DNA of 64,000 nt, from assembly GCA_048213135.1 (NCBI GenBank), contig PS015061.1, forward strand, positions 240,628 to 304,627, written 5' to 3'. Source of the DNA: Reclinomonas americana ATCC 50394 (taxonomy: Eukaryota; Jakobida; Jakobea; Jakobida). The position numbers and the translations under genes were made by a program. Under the pieces are notes generated by a model that made no database searches, was not told the origin of the DNA, and saw only the letters and a list, made by a program, of their open reading frames with translations. The first letter of the stretch is position 1; each line of letters opens with the position of its first letter. This document shows positions 49,862-62,226 of this stretch, piece after piece.

Positions 49862-50852
49862 GTTGGATGATGAGTTGGTTGAGGAGAGGGGGGGATAGCA
49901 AGCGCGCGCGAGAGTCGCGTAAAATATCGTAAATCGGATGGATTGAGCGGCGTTTTTACGAAACGGCTGCGTAAGAAACATGCAAAGATTCTCGGGCATT
50001 TGGCGGCCGGGTCGGGTGTCAGTGGTGAGTAAATCGCGCGCTGTTGTGGGTGCCTGGTGTCTCGAGCACCACAGCTGCAGCTTCGATCATGCATGATCGT
50101 GAGCTCCAAGACCGGCTGCAGGCGATTCCAATCTCCGTGTATGGTGCACCTGTGTGCAACTGGAATGCAAGCATGGATTGTTGCATCGGCAGGTGGGGGC
50201 CCATTGTCGTCTCTTCTGCATTCTCAAGAGATATCGATGTTCGGAAAAATTCGGTGCCTGTGCACCGGCTGCGAGGTCCACTCAGCGGCATGGAAGATCT
50301 CACTCCTCGTCAACATGTACGCGGAGCAACGCACAGACGCTGCAGCTGATCGATTGGTTCAGGATATCGATGTTCGGATCCGGTGAAATCGGTTCGGTGT
50401 CGAATTCGTTCCGCGATCGGCGTCGCTTGCGAAGTCCGTGGGAAGGGCGGCAAGATGTTCGAGACAAACTGTGTGGTGAACTGCATCAAGTGCTCTCGAG
50501 CCGTTTAGCAGCGACTGGAGCGTTGCGAGGAACGAAAGGAAATCGGGTATCTGCACGCTGGGTTTACAGCAACGCCTCGATAAGCAAGTCCAGATCAGCG
50601 CTTCGAACCCATCTGGCCTCGGATAGTTGCGCAAAAGCCAACAGCTGCACATGGGCTTGCAGAACCGTCGACGCGTCGCCTTGCGCTGGATTATCGAATT
50701 CGAAACTCGACGTTTGAAACCTTCGCAGCCCGAGCCGTCGCGTAAAAACTCATGAAGTACATGCACACGTGCAAGTTTCCACAAGTCCCTTGACAAAGCG
50801 CAGCAAATAGAACTTCGTACTTGCCGGAGGACGAACATTTTCGTCGGTATCG
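49862..50852. other. Intergenic region with a 16-bp direct repeat
   Basis: No supported gene. The word GATATCGATGTTCGGA occurs exactly twice (50230-50245 and 50363-50378, 133 bp apart). A degenerate third copy, GTATCGATGTCCG, overlaps the LRR gene start. Open frames on both strands (plus 50154-50717, minus 50359-50838) match nothing I recognise and have ordinary dipeptide content. Sequence near 49920-49990 is AT-richer than the genes. It may hold regulatory elements or an eroded element. Confidence 0.4.
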
Positions 50853-53800
50853 ATGTCCGTCTCCCTTCCCCCCCACTCTCACATGAGCCACCTGCTCTCC
50901 TTTGTGGAGGGCCTCCTGCGTGGCCGAGTAGACGAGGTCACTCTCCACTCCCCTCTCTCTCAAGAAAAAACATGCATTTCCCCGCGCTGCTCACTGCCTC
51001 TCTCCTGCCCCCTCCACACACACACACACACACACAGATCGACCTGCGCAACAGCGGCCTCACCGACCGTGACGCTCGCGACATTGCTGCTCTCCTTGGC
51101 AAGTACCAACAAACAGCAACACCACGCGAGTTCCGCCTCAATGGTAAGTCACTACACTGGAAGTCTCAATCTCTCACACATGCACACACACACTCTCACG
51201 CACGCACTCCACACATCAGTGAACCAGATCGGCCCCGAAGGTACTCGCGCACTGGCTCTTGTCATGAGTCGCGTGGAACGACTGCACCTGGCTCGTTGCG
51301 TGACACACACTCTCACTCGCGCGCACTCACTCTCACTCTCTCTCTCTCTCACACACAGAGAATCGCTGTGGAGTTGAGGGCGCGCGATGTCTCGGCAAGT
51401 ACTGTCGCCAGCTGACACTGCTCAATGTCACAAGTTTCGCCTGCGAGTGAGAGAGTGAGAGAGTGAGAAACAACAACGATCAACGATGATATTCACCGCA
51501 CACTGGTGCAGACTGTGATATCGGTGATCAGGGATGTGCGGCGATCGCCACTGGGTGCACACAATTGGGCACGTTGATTGTGGCAGGTGCGTCTTTAGCT
51601 CTCTCTCTCTCTCGCGGTCGTTGTGTGGGCGACACTGAGGGCGATTGTTTGTGCAGGGAATGGAATCACAAAGATTGGCGCAGCGGCCATGGCAGCTGCC
51701 TCGTCGGCGCTGCATACACTGGACGTGTCGAGTTGTGTTTCTCACGTGCGCGCACACTGTGTTCTCTCATCTGTCTGACGTGGTTGTTGTCGGTGTCGGT
51801 GTCGCAGAGAACCCGCTTGGTGTCGATGGTGCCAGAGGTATGTGAAGGCTGCATGATGGTGGCGTCGACATTTCTGACCCGCGCTTTGTTGTGTTGCAGC
51901 ACTGGCTGGTGGGCTCCCGGCACTGACGTGGCTCGATGTGTCGCGTTGCGTGCCTGGTCGTGCGACTGCATTTCAAGTTTTTTTGTGGGAACTCATCTCG
52001 TTTCGCAGAGACTGCGCTGGGCGATGCCGGCGCTGCTGCGATTGCCCAGTTCGCCACGCTCACTTGCCTGAGAATAACTAGTTGAGTTGACAGTGATTGG
52101 TGGACGAGTGCGTATCGCATCTCTCCTTCGCTGTGTTGCCCTCGCGATGTCCCTCTCGCTGTGTCATTCTCCCTGTGTCGCTGTCGCTGCGTCACTCTCG
52201 TTGTGTCGCTCTCGCTGTGTCACTTTTACTGTGTCATTCTCGCTGTGTCGCTCTAGCTGCGTCACTCTCGCCGTGTCGCTCATCGCTGTGTCGCTCATCG
52301 CTGTGTCGCTCATCGCTGTGTCCCTCTCGCTGTGTCACTCTCGCTCTGTGTCACTCTCGCTGTGTCGCTCTAGCTGCGTCGCTCTAGCTGTGTCGCTCAT
52401 CGCTTTGTCTCTCTCCTCACTGTGTCTCTCTCCTCACTATGTCGCTCATCGCTGTGTCGCTCTCCTCACTGTGTCGCTCATCGCCGTGTCGCTCATCGCT
52501 GTGTCGCTCATCGCCGTGTCGCTCATCGCCGTGTCGCTCTCGCTATGTCTCTCTCCTCACTATGTCGCTCATCGCTGTGTCGCTCTCCTCACTGTGTCGC
52601 TCATCGCTGTGTCGCTCATCGCTGTGTCGCTCATCGCTGTGTCGCTCATCGCTATGTCGCTCTCGCTGTATCGCTCTCGCTGTGTCACTCTCGCTGTGTC
52701 GCTCTCGCTGTGTCGCTCATCGCTGTGTCACTCATCGCTGTGTCACTCATCGCTGTGTCGCTCATCGCTGTGTTGCTCTCGCTGTGTTGTTTATTGATGT
52801 GTCGCTCTCGCTATGTCGCTCTCCTCACCGTGTCGCTTTCGCTGTGCCGATTTCGCTGCGTCGCTCTTCTCGCTGTGTCGCTCTTCTCGCTGTGTCATAC
52901 TCGTTGTATCGCTCTCGCTACGTCGCTCTTCTCACTCACTCTCTTCCTGTGGACTTACTCCTCTTCTCCATTCTCGCTCTCCTTTTCCATCCTCACCCTC
53001 CACCACCTCCCCCAGAAAACGACTTGAGCACGGACGCCTGCGAAGCCATCTCGTCGGGATGCCCGATGCTCACTGAATTGTGGTTGTCGGCCAACCCAGC
53101 AATCGGCGTCGGTGGCCTGTTGCGTGTGCCCAGCTTTCCATCGGCCGTGTTGACAACTGACTTCTCCTGCATAGAGCGGCAATCAGCGAACGGTGTCGCG
53201 AGTTGACCACACTGCGAGTGTGTCGTTGCGTCTCATGCCTCCCTTCTTTTGATCTTGTCTCCACATTCTTGACTCCCCATCGTCGCGCAGACTGCCAGCT
53301 GGACACGGCAGCAGTGGATGCGCTCTGTGGACTGTCTTTACTGCAGTCGTTGGATGTCACTGGTGCAGAAATAATCACTCTTTGCTGCCACCAACCTCGC
53401 CTGGCAGTCTCATTCTTTTCCGCAGGCAATCCTCTCGGCAACAGTGGTGCTCAGCGGATCGCCACGATATCCTCGCTCACCGAACTGAATGTGTCGGAGA
53501 TCAGCATGGGTGCTGCTGGTGCCAAGGCGATTGCAGAGGGATGCGGGCAGCTCACATCGTTGACCACGACTGGTTTGTTGATGCATCTACACGCTATTGC
53601 GAGAGTAGTGATAGCGAGCTACACAACCTGTTGTTGCGATCTCACGCCTTCCCTTTCTCAACGTCGCTGCTACGAGTCTCCGTTCTTTTGTCTCGTGTTA
53701 TCTGTCTTTCCACCTTCATGTTTCCACTTATTGTGGATCACACTCTCGTTTCCTGTCTCCTCTCGTCTCACTCACAGTTTCTCTCGCATCTACCTCCATT

Positions 53801-55027
53801 GCACTTCTCGCCCTCGCGTTCCCGTCTCTTCTCCACTCACTTGATGCCTCTAATCAACTCACCTCTTCCTTGATCGCTCCGCTCTTCTCCTCTCACTCCC
53901 TTCTCTCTTCGCCCCTCCCTTCTCTCTTCTTCCGCCCCTTCCCCTTCTCCCTCCTCCTTCCTTCTCACATCACTTTCCTTCTCTACCACCGCCCAGGCAA
54001 CGGCTTCCAGAGCTTCGCCTTGGCCTGCGGTCTGGCACGCAATCACACCTGCAAAACCGACGCCGATGTGGTGCGCGTCGTGCAACAACAATTGTCGGAG
54101 TTGCAGAGATTACTCGACGGTAAGTTGCTTTCCGCAATGTCGTGTGACGTTTCCTTTCCCTCAAGTCGTTCTTGTACACGCGCAGTCGCTTCGCGACGAA
54201 CCACACAAGACATGTCGGTGTTGACTGGAGAGGATATTCCGCGTGTGGAGCGAGTGTCGCGCACCGCGGACTCGGGAGCATGTCTCGCACTGCAGTGGGA
54301 CTGCACGCTGATCAACTCGCTGCGCCATCCGGTGCAGCTGCAGCTGACACGGCGCGCACTCGGTCCTCTCGGTGACCGTGTCCGCGACGATGCGCCGGTG
54401 GAGGGTGCGTCTCTCTTGCTCGCCGACTATTCTCCACGTGCTGTTGTTGCTCAACTGTATCGCGTAGTCTTGGCTGGCGCCCTGTTCATCCCCTGCGAGC
54501 TGAGCATCACGCGATGCCTCGTTCCCGACGTGCAACCCGGCTGGTACGAGTATCGCTTGGAGGGTCGAATGCTGGCCGTCAGCCAGCAGTGGGTGCCGAA
54601 CCCGTACTGGACTCCGATTCAGTGTACACTCGGGCCTGTGCCAGCGGCCATTGTCAGCATCGCACCGTTTAGCATCACGCTGCAGTGGGACACGGCAGCC
54701 ATGTCACCGAATGAGGTTTGACAAAGCGGGCAGTGATGTTTCTCTGTTTCTCTCAGTCTCGCTCCCACACACTCTCATTGTCCCTCGCTCTCCCTCTGTC
54801 TTTCTCTTGCTTTGCCTCTCTCCTTGTCGCCCTGTCTGTCTTTTGTCTGTCTGTCTGTCTGTTTGTCTCTCCCTCGCGCGCTCTCTCTCTCCTACATCTA
54901 TACTCTCTCTCAATCCGTCTGTGTGTGTGTGCCTGTCCGTCCCTTCCTCCCCCCTCTCTCCGTCTCTCACTCTGCCCATCTGCCCGTTCGTCTGCGTGTC
55001 TCTTTGTCAGTTCTTTCTCTTTCCCTC

Positions 55028-55061
<34 letters not shown>

Positions 55062-58000
55062 GCTCGTCTCATTCTCTTGTCCTCTCCCTCTGTTTCTGTC
55101 TCACTCTGCCTGTCTGCTTGCCTGCCCGTTAGCCTGGCTGTCTCCGCTCTCCATCTGTCTTCTCCTCCGTCTCCTCTCTCCCACTCCCTCACCCTCTCTC
55201 TTCCTCCTCCCTCTCCCTTTCCTGTCCCTTCCTCCCTCTCTTCTCCCCTTTCTCCCTCCCCCCCTTCCCCTCCCCCCTCCCTTTCCCATTACCTCATCCC
55301 TACCATACCGCAGATCCCCTGGGCCCGCGACCACCTCTTCGGCCTCAGCCGATTCGCCACTCGCGCTCGAGTCAAAATCGTGCTGCGACCGCTGGCCGAC
55401 GGTGGCGATGCCGAGCAAGTGTCATCAAGGTGAGGATGGCGTGGTGTGTGCTTGTTTGTCATGCGTTTGATGAGTGACACTTGTCCTTTGCCAATCGAGC
55501 AGTCGACCGGCGGCCGAGGTCGTCGTCAGCGCTCCGCTGTCGTCCTCCAAAACAACTGTGCCCGGCCTTATTCCCAATCGGAGATACTCGGTGTACACGC
55601 AGGCCACTGCCAATGGCGTGTTGAGTCGGCAGCTGCACATTGGCGACGTGACCACGACATCGTTGGATCCAGGTACGTGCATCGTCACTGTTTATTGTCT
55701 TGGGAATTTGTCGACTGTGCTGGTGACACTCTGCCACACCGAACAGAGTACGCGGTGGCCCTGCAAGACCACTGCGAGGGAGTCGTACAGCAGCTGCTTG
55801 TCAAGTCGCCGACCATCTTTCGACCACTGCCCCAATCAGTGCGACTTGTGTGTGCTGAAGGTGTGTTATCAGTTGGTGTTGTGAAGGAGAGCCCCAAATC
55901 TCATTCTCTTGTTCCTATCATTAGATGTGCTGGATGCGGCCGATGCGTGTCTCGCCAGACTCGACGAGTGGCGGCAGGTGGTGGCCACTCTGTCGGTGCC
56001 CCCAGTCACCGAGAAACCAGTCTTTTCGAGTGCGTCACTCTTGTACCCGGGCTTCTATTGGGTGACGCTTCGTGCTCACCAACCCTTCGATTTCATTGCA
56101 GTCACTGGTGCGCGTGTGGATCCGTCGAGGGCGCTGTATCCGGTCGACACGGCCATGCAGCTCATGAACCGCCTATCACGCTTCCTCGATCGCTGCTACG
56201 AAGTGGTGCTGGAGACGCGCAAGCACTGCGACTCGGCCCACCGGATCTACGAGTTGTTGCAGCATGCGCTGGAGCGTGCGGCCACCGATGTGCAATCGCT
56301 TTGCTCCGTGTCGCGTGACTGGTGCCAGGACGCACAGCAGCTGGGCACCACGGATTCGCTGCTGCGACAGGCACTGCAGCGAGTGGAAGAGGTGGTGTCG
56401 TCGGTGGAGCACGCCGCAGCACTCTCGCGGTCCAGTGTCACGCCCGAGCCGTCGTCACTGACTCCCGCCTCAGCCGCTCGATCGCCCTCGGCCAATCGAC
56501 GACCCATGTCGGCACAATCGAAATCGTCGCCCACGCTTCTGTCGACACCGACGCCGATTCGTGATGTGGCCGGCGACAGACATGCAACAATTCGTGAGGC
56601 ACGTCAACACCTCTCTGTCGCATCGAGCGTCGCTCTTTCCTTGCTCATGTGACGCGATGCAACAGGTGGTGCAGTGCATGAGTGCGCGCATGGAGGCGTC
56701 GGACCGTGTGCGCGTGTCATGCGACGCCGTGAATGTGTGGGAGCGACTGGCCACCACCGAAGTGAGCGAGCAGAACAGTGTGGCCAGTGAGCCGACAAGT
56801 GCGCGTGGCGGCGATGGAGACACCATTTCCACGTTGAGCAAGTGGAGTAGCGAGCCACCCGGGAGCTGGTGGGACACCATCACTCGCCAGGCGCGCGCAT
56901 GCGAGACCGATCCAGTGCGCGAAGTCCGCAAGGTCATTCGGTAAGGAGGAGATCTTGTGTGCGCATCGAAGATCAAGTGTGATCATCTCATCTGCGTGAT
57001 GCACAGTGCCATGGAGAGCGATGAAGCTCTGTTGAACGGCATGGTTCGTGAGAATGCCACGGTGGGTGCTGAAATCGAAGCTCAGCTGGAGGAACTCATG
57101 CGCCGGAAAGTCAAGAATCGTGTGGAGGCCGAGGTGTGTGTGTGTCAAGTGTCTCTCTTTCCATCCATTCCTTTTACTTATCTGCACTCTCTCTCCACAG
57201 ACGCTCCAGTCAATGGTTCAAGGCGTGAGTGCGAGGAAACAATTCCTCGCTGACGAACTGCAGGGCATGCTGGTGAAACCAATGCCGTCACCACCACTGT
57301 CCCTGCTGCCCAACTTGTTTCGCACGGATTCAGCGGTGAGTATTGCTCCGCACGCCCACCCTCGGTGGCGATCGATACTCACAGCCGTGCTGGGTGTGTT
57401 GACAGGAGCTGTGCAACTTTGCATTGTCGGCCCACCAGATGCTGTGCAACACGGAGGATGACGCGCGGGCGCGCACGTCGCAGCAAGTCGAAGACACGCT
57501 GCTGCGGGAGGTTGGAGTGGCGCAGGCTCGATTGTCACTGCTGAATCGCAATCGTATCTCGTTGGAGCGACTGCGCGATGCATCGCTGCACACGGAGACC
57601 ACCGAGTCGCACATATCCGAGCTGTACACGAGGGCTGTCGAAGAGGAGAAGCGGAGACGGCGATACGAGGCAAAAGTGCTGGAGGTGAGAGCGTGCACTC
57701 CAGCACACACTGCCGCCAGAGCGGATTCTCACTCGCTGATGCTACAGTTTGGTGCCTGGTCCGGGCGTGACACTCGCGACCTGCAAGATGCCATTAGCAA
57801 AGCACGCTCGGATGCCGTGTCGACGCTGCCGCCACTTTCGCCCTCTTCCCGGCCTGCATCGGCGGTGCCGGGCGAGCTGGCGGTCGACGGAGACGATTAC
57901 TCGTCGCTGGTGGACTCGGAGGATGCGGCGGAGATTGTGCGATGGCAGAGTGCACTGCGCATTGACCCGTCGACGCCAGACTTGGAGCGACTGACGCTCG

Positions 58001-58589
58001 GCAACACCAGCATGATGAGCTCCAACGTCCACTCGTCGCCGTCGGCGTTGTTGCATTCGCGTGGCAGTCCGGGTGGCGTGGGAGGCGGACGATTCGACGA
58101 CATGAGTGGTGGACACCAACGACCGCAGCGACTTGCCGCGGTGAGTGACACTCACTCTATCGTGTTTTTCACCTGCTCACGTCAAAGTATGCGTATTCAG
58201 CAATTACAAATGCTTCTCGTCGACATGATCACCGATGCACCGCCCACCTCGGTGGCCTACCGACGCAACAAGGTAGTGATTGATTTCACGCCGGACGAGG
58301 AAGGGGATGAGGTCAACGAACAGGCTGCACGGCGCGCACGGCAGTGTGTCCGCGCTCTGTCGAGTATCCTCGACAGCCAGCATGTGGAGGCACAAGACCT
58401 GGTGGTTCGCGTTGACGCGCAGGTATCGTTGACCCTTGACCATGTCCCTGTCGCGTAGTTGTGTGGAGTGCTCATTTTTCTGCTTCCGTGCGCAAGGTGG
58501 CGTTGGAGAGTGACTTGTTGGAGGAGTTGCCGGTGGCGCTCTACCGATGTGCCTCCCCCGTGCAACAGCAGCGAGGACCAGCACGATAG
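50853..58589 (+). CDS. LRR-FN3-coiled-coil scaffold protein
   Basis: Not a named family. Start MSVSLPPHSHMSHLLSFVEG, splicing GRVDE to IDLRNSGLTDRDARDIAALL. About ten ribonuclease-inhibitor-type leucine-rich repeats follow (50.85-53.6 kb), for example ENPLGVDGARALAGGLPALT, DIGDQGCAAIATGCTQLGTL and NPLGNSGAQRIATISSLTEL. Each LRR or two sits in its own exon. Then come beta-rich segments of fibronectin-III style (AIVSIAPFSITLQWDTAAM; TTVPGLIPNRRYSVYTQATA), a helical/coiled region (DTAMQLMNRLSRFLDRCYEV; EIEAQLEELMRRKVKNRVEA; LLREVGVAQARLSLLNRNRI) and a Ser-rich linker. The end is VALESDLLEELPVALYRCAS with stop at 58587-58589. Three introns have GTTGCG donors (51295, 51945, 53225). Introns at 52081-53015, about 53572-53997 and 54716-55313 are unusually long and pyrimidine-rich. 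Probably a cytoskeletal or ciliary scaffold; inferred only. It could be two genes, split in the long intron at 54.7-55.3 kb. Confidence 0.68.
52131..52965 (+). repeat. Intronic pyrimidine-rich minisatellite, 15-nt unit
   Basis: About 830 bp of tandem, imperfect units lie inside one intron (52081-53015) of the LRR gene. The main unit is TGTGTCGCTCATCGC (15 nt). About 18 copies of the TCGCTCATCGC or TCACTCATCGC core occur, mixed with 12-15 nt variants containing CTCTCGCTGTG and CTCTCCTCACTGTG. The plus strand is almost free of purine-rich words. All three sense frames are open over long stretches; the main frame reads VSLIA repeats for 236 codons (52087-52797). Because the intron joins flanking LRR exons in frame (LRIT to NDLSTDACEA), this is not counted as coding. 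Confidence 0.85.
54716..55313 (+). repeat. Pyrimidine-rich intron with CTGT and TC repeats
   Basis: A 598-nt intron between MSPNE and IPWARDHLFGLSR exons of the LRR-FN3 gene. It is built of TCTC, CTGT and CCTCCC words, with almost no purine-rich stretch on the sense strand. Acceptor TACCGCAG. No gene inside. Confidence 0.75.
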
Positions 58590-58692
58590 GTGGATGAGGA
58601 AGAACTGCCTGCAATGCAGGCCCGCACGACGTGCATAACACTAATGAAACTGTACAACATGTATTGCTCCAAGCGTGCGTGCGCTCCTGCGT

Positions 58693-60391
58693 CTACTTGG
58701 CGGGGCTCACCACCACCGGACCGATAGAGCCGGAACTCTCGCTCACCGGTGGTGCCGAAAAGCCCTCGCCCAGCACCTCAGCATCGCTGCGTTCCGACAC
58801 GGTGGTCGCCGTGGCAGTGGTTGAGGAGTCCTCGGCGTCACCGACCACACCAGGTACTGTCTTGGCATGGCTGCGTGGCCACTTGGTGGTGTCCACAGTG
58901 GAACCGGAGCCGGAGCCGGCGGAGACGTCACCGGCACTTGATTTCATGCCGAGCTGCACGAGCTTGCCGGCAAACTCGGACTGTTCTCGCTTGTTGTCCG
59001 TGGCCAGTGTCTGCACGACAAGCATGAGCGACACTCTTGTTCATGAGAGAAGGCACGTCGGTGTCATGTACCTCACGGCCCTCACGAATGGCGTCCACCT
59101 CCAAGCGCGTGAGGAACATGCTGTCGAGGCGATAGTCGATGAAAGCCTCGGCCGCCACCGGCACAATGTCCTTGATCAGGGCAAACATGGTGTAGGCGTA
59201 GTCGCGAATCTCCTGCTGCGCGTGCGCGTCCATGCGCAGCGAGAGGAAGTGCATTGTGTTGTGCAGATCGGCACACCAGTACCACTGCAGAGAGAAAGAG
59301 AGAGCAATGTGAGACGCGGGGGAGAGGAGAAGGTACAATGAACTGGCTTACCTCGGTGTACGTGTTGAGCGGGAGGCCAATGCGCGCCTGTTCGCGGCTG
59401 AGACCCTTGGCAAGCAGACCCTCGTACTCCTCGTAGCTCTTCTCGGCGCGGTCCAGATACGAAAGGAATTCCTCGGCCGTCATGTCGTCGGCCACATCAA
59501 CTGCATGCCACAAGGAGTGGGTGAGAATCGGAGAGCAGAACCACGCTGGCACTGTCGACAGCAAGCACACCTCCTCCCTGGCGATTGGCCGTCGACTGCT
59601 TGCGAATGTTGTCGAGTGTCGGCCGGTAAAAGAGGTCCTTGACCACCGAGTACCGCGCCGAGTATTCGTTGACGCTGGCGGTGCGGTGGCGGATCCACTG
59701 GCGAGCTGCCGGAAAATGCAATGTCAGCACGCTGGCCGAGTCGCCACACGTGCGGCGGAGAGAGAGAGAGACGCAACCGATAAAGATGGGCATGCGACAG
59801 TGGAACTTGAAGCGAACCATCTGGTGGCAGCCGACGACACGAGTCAGCATTGTGTTGAAAGAGTGAGTGCATCAGCAGACGAACCTCGAACGGAGTGGTG
59901 TGACGATGACGAGACAGGTAGCGAATCAGACCGCGATCCTCATTCACGCGCTTCGTTCCGTCGCCATACGACACTCGAGCCGCCTGTATAGATGGTCCGG
60001 AACGAGACAACACCAGTGAGGACAGACGAATCTCAATCGGACACTCGTGATCCTCGCACATGCACAAGCACACTCTTGCACACACACACACACAGAGTGC
60101 TACGTATACACGCACCTGCACAATGGCAAAGTCGGCAGTGTGCCCGCGCGGCACCAGACGCGGCATGCAGTCGACCAGTGCGACCATTCCGTGATCGTGC
60201 ACGGCCACCTCCCATCGCGCACTGCCGCCCATCACATCCACCAGCTCAGTCTCCGCAGGCACGCGGTTGATGCGGATCGCCGAGCATGAGTAATCAGAGT
60301 AGTCGAGCGAGGTGAAGCCGGCCTCGGGCATCACACTGCCTCCACTACCGGAGGCGCTGCGCTGCTGTGTGTGCTCGGCGGTGAATGACAT
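58693..60391 (-). CDS. thyX: Flavin-dependent thymidylate synthase (ThyX)
   Basis: Makes dTMP from dUMP using methylenetetrahydrofolate, FAD and NAD(P)H. Seven exons give about 410 residues. An N-terminal extension ([20 protein letters not shown]) precedes the core: [40 protein letters not shown], then [20 protein letters not shown] with SARYS. The RHR(x7)S signature codons are at 59659-59691. [39 protein letters not shown] and [15 protein letters not shown] follow. A C-terminal tail of roughly 100 residues is low-complexity. Bacterial enzymes are about 220-300 residues, so both ends are extended. One intron with a GTTGCG donor (59777) joins MPIFI to RQWIRHR, showing the gene is spliced like its neighbours and is not bacterial contamination. 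Convergent with the LRR gene across 103 bp. Confidence 0.95.
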
Positions 60392-60648
60392 GTTGGTGGT
60401 GTGGTGGTGTTGAAGAAAAGGGAGGGAAAGAAAGGTTGGAGGGTCTTCTCTGCGCTCTCTCAAAGTGACGAAAATGAATCGAGGAGTGGGGGTTTGCCGG
60501 TTGCTTTGGCGCGCGCGGGAAGCTCGCCGATCAAATCATCACTTTTTTCGACAGCAAGCAGCTGCGGTTGATCTGCAACCAACGAAGCCCTTCGTTATAC
60601 ACGCGATTACTGAAGTACATTTTTCTCTGGCTCTGCATTTTTTCGTCA

Positions 60649-62005
60649 TCACAGCTCGTCGAGCACTCGTAATGAATGATCGCGCAGCTGGAAGCGGAAA
60701 TTGATAAAGATCTCCGAGCCATCCTCCCAGGCTCCGTACAGGCGACCACGTGCATCGAGTGTGCACGTCTCCAGATGCCAGTGCCAGTGGTGTATTTCTC
60801 CGCTCAGCTCCTCGCAGGTGGGATCGGTCAGCGGCTGCGTGTGTGCCTTCGGCGTGTGGTTCGGACCGAATTGAATCGTCACGTGCGGCGTGATGCCGGC
60901 GTGGCGGACCAGTGGCACACCGAGGCCGAGAATGGAGCCTGCACATCAACACTATTTCAGTGCCACTCGACAGTCGCGCGCAACACACATTGCACGCACC
61001 GGTCTGATTGACACCAGCGAATCCAATGGCCAAGCGATACCTCCGATCGCCGGTAAACGTGAGCATATTGAACGAGCGTGCAAAGGAGCCTGTGTGCCGC
61101 TCAGTCGACTGTGAAGCAACCGATCGGCCCATCCCACACAGCACGCACCTTTCGACGATCCCATGCCCGTGCGCGCCTTCTCCGCCAGCGGATTCAGCAG
61201 CTCCGAGTCGTCGAGATCCGAGTCAAACGTGATCGACTGCTGCGCCAACGCATCGTAGGCCCAGCCGACCAGACGCGAATTCGTCGCCACTCGTGAGCGC
61301 GTATGCAGATCCACAAACTGGCACTCTGCGCACACCCAAGTCACACACATACACAAACGCATGCATAAAGCATCATCGCGTCGTCGACATACCCACACGA
61401 TCGCGCCACCCGGCCGTGGCATCGCCCTTTTGCCGCGGCTTGAACGACAAGCGTCTATACTGCGTGCCATCGGGCTCCGACGACGCCGCCGGCGACAGCG
61501 CCGTCTCCATGCTCGACTGATCCTCACCGACCGCCACATCGCTGGCCACCGACGGCGACTTGGCCATTGCGATCTCCTGTCGCACCTCCATGCGCCGTTC
61601 CCGCTGTTGCGCACGCGCGTGTGTCAGCGTCTACAGTAGCGAGCGAGCGGGCACTCAACGAGCCGCACAGACCTTGCTGGGAGCCTCGGGCACAAACACA
61701 TCTCCGCCACCAACTGCACCATCATCATCATCGTCCTCGTCGTTTGCGGCATTATGGATGGTCGAGTCGACGGGTGGCGCAGGTGACGGCCACCGCGCAT
61801 TACGACTGACAGAGGGCGCGCGTGCGGGTTGCTGCGAGGCGGCGGTGGCGAGTGGCGGAGGTGACGGTGACCGTTGGCGCACCGCGTGGATCACCACTCC
61901 ATCCGTCGATTTGCGGTGTGCGGGGGAGGCGGGTGGCGAGCCAGTGGGGGCGCCGTCGCCAGTGGGTGCAGGTGCCACTGCAGCCACACTTGCGCCGCAG
62001 CCCAT
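60649..62005 (-). CDS. Uncharacterised protein with a dual-acylation-type N-terminus
   Basis: Not recognised. Start MGCGASVAAVAPAPTGDGAP fits N-myristoylation at Gly2 and palmitoylation at Cys3. A Pro/Ser/Ala-rich and acidic low-complexity region follows (to DVFVPEAPSK). Then exons read ERRMEVRQEIAMAKSPSVAS, YRRLSFKPRQKGDATAGWRD, ECQFVDLHTRSRVATNSRLV with GWAYDALAQQSITFDSDL, GSFARSFNMLTFTGDRRYRL and a last exon LGVPLVRHAGITPHVTIQFG to FQLRDHSLRVLDEL-stop. The C-terminal half looks like one folded, beta-rich domain with His/Trp clusters (HHWHWHLETC). Five exons; all joins keep frame. Probably a membrane-tethered cytosolic protein; enzymatic function is not predictable. Confidence 0.68.
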
Positions 62006-62226
62006 GTCAACGACTTACTCGTTTGGCCTCGTTTCGTTGACTGCGAGTTCATTTTCGGTGTGCGCAAATAGTTTTCCCGCGGTGATGCGAACGAATATGC
62101 AGTGCGGGAGAGTGGAGGGGAGTGGGTGTGTGAGGTGAGTGCGTGGCGTGCGTGGTGTGTTTCAGTGCATGTGGGGGGTGGCGAGGTCAACGCTCCCATG
62201 CCTAGACAACTCTATCGTTACCGTCA

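Noticed and set aside
50154-50838. Open frames in the GME/LRR intergenic region as genes
   Set aside because: Frames on both strands overlap, have no recognisable motif, and lack splice sites linking them to neighbours.
52087-52797. 236-codon open frame of VSLIA repeats as a protein gene
   Set aside because: It is built from a 15-nt minisatellite inside an intron whose removal joins two LRR exons in frame, and all three sense frames are similarly open.
52131-52965. CRISPR-like array
   Set aside because: Units are contiguous short tandem repeats without unique spacers, in a spliced eukaryotic gene.
58693-60391. ThyX as bacterial contamination or a prophage gene
   Set aside because: It is interrupted by six introns with the same donor types as neighbouring genes.
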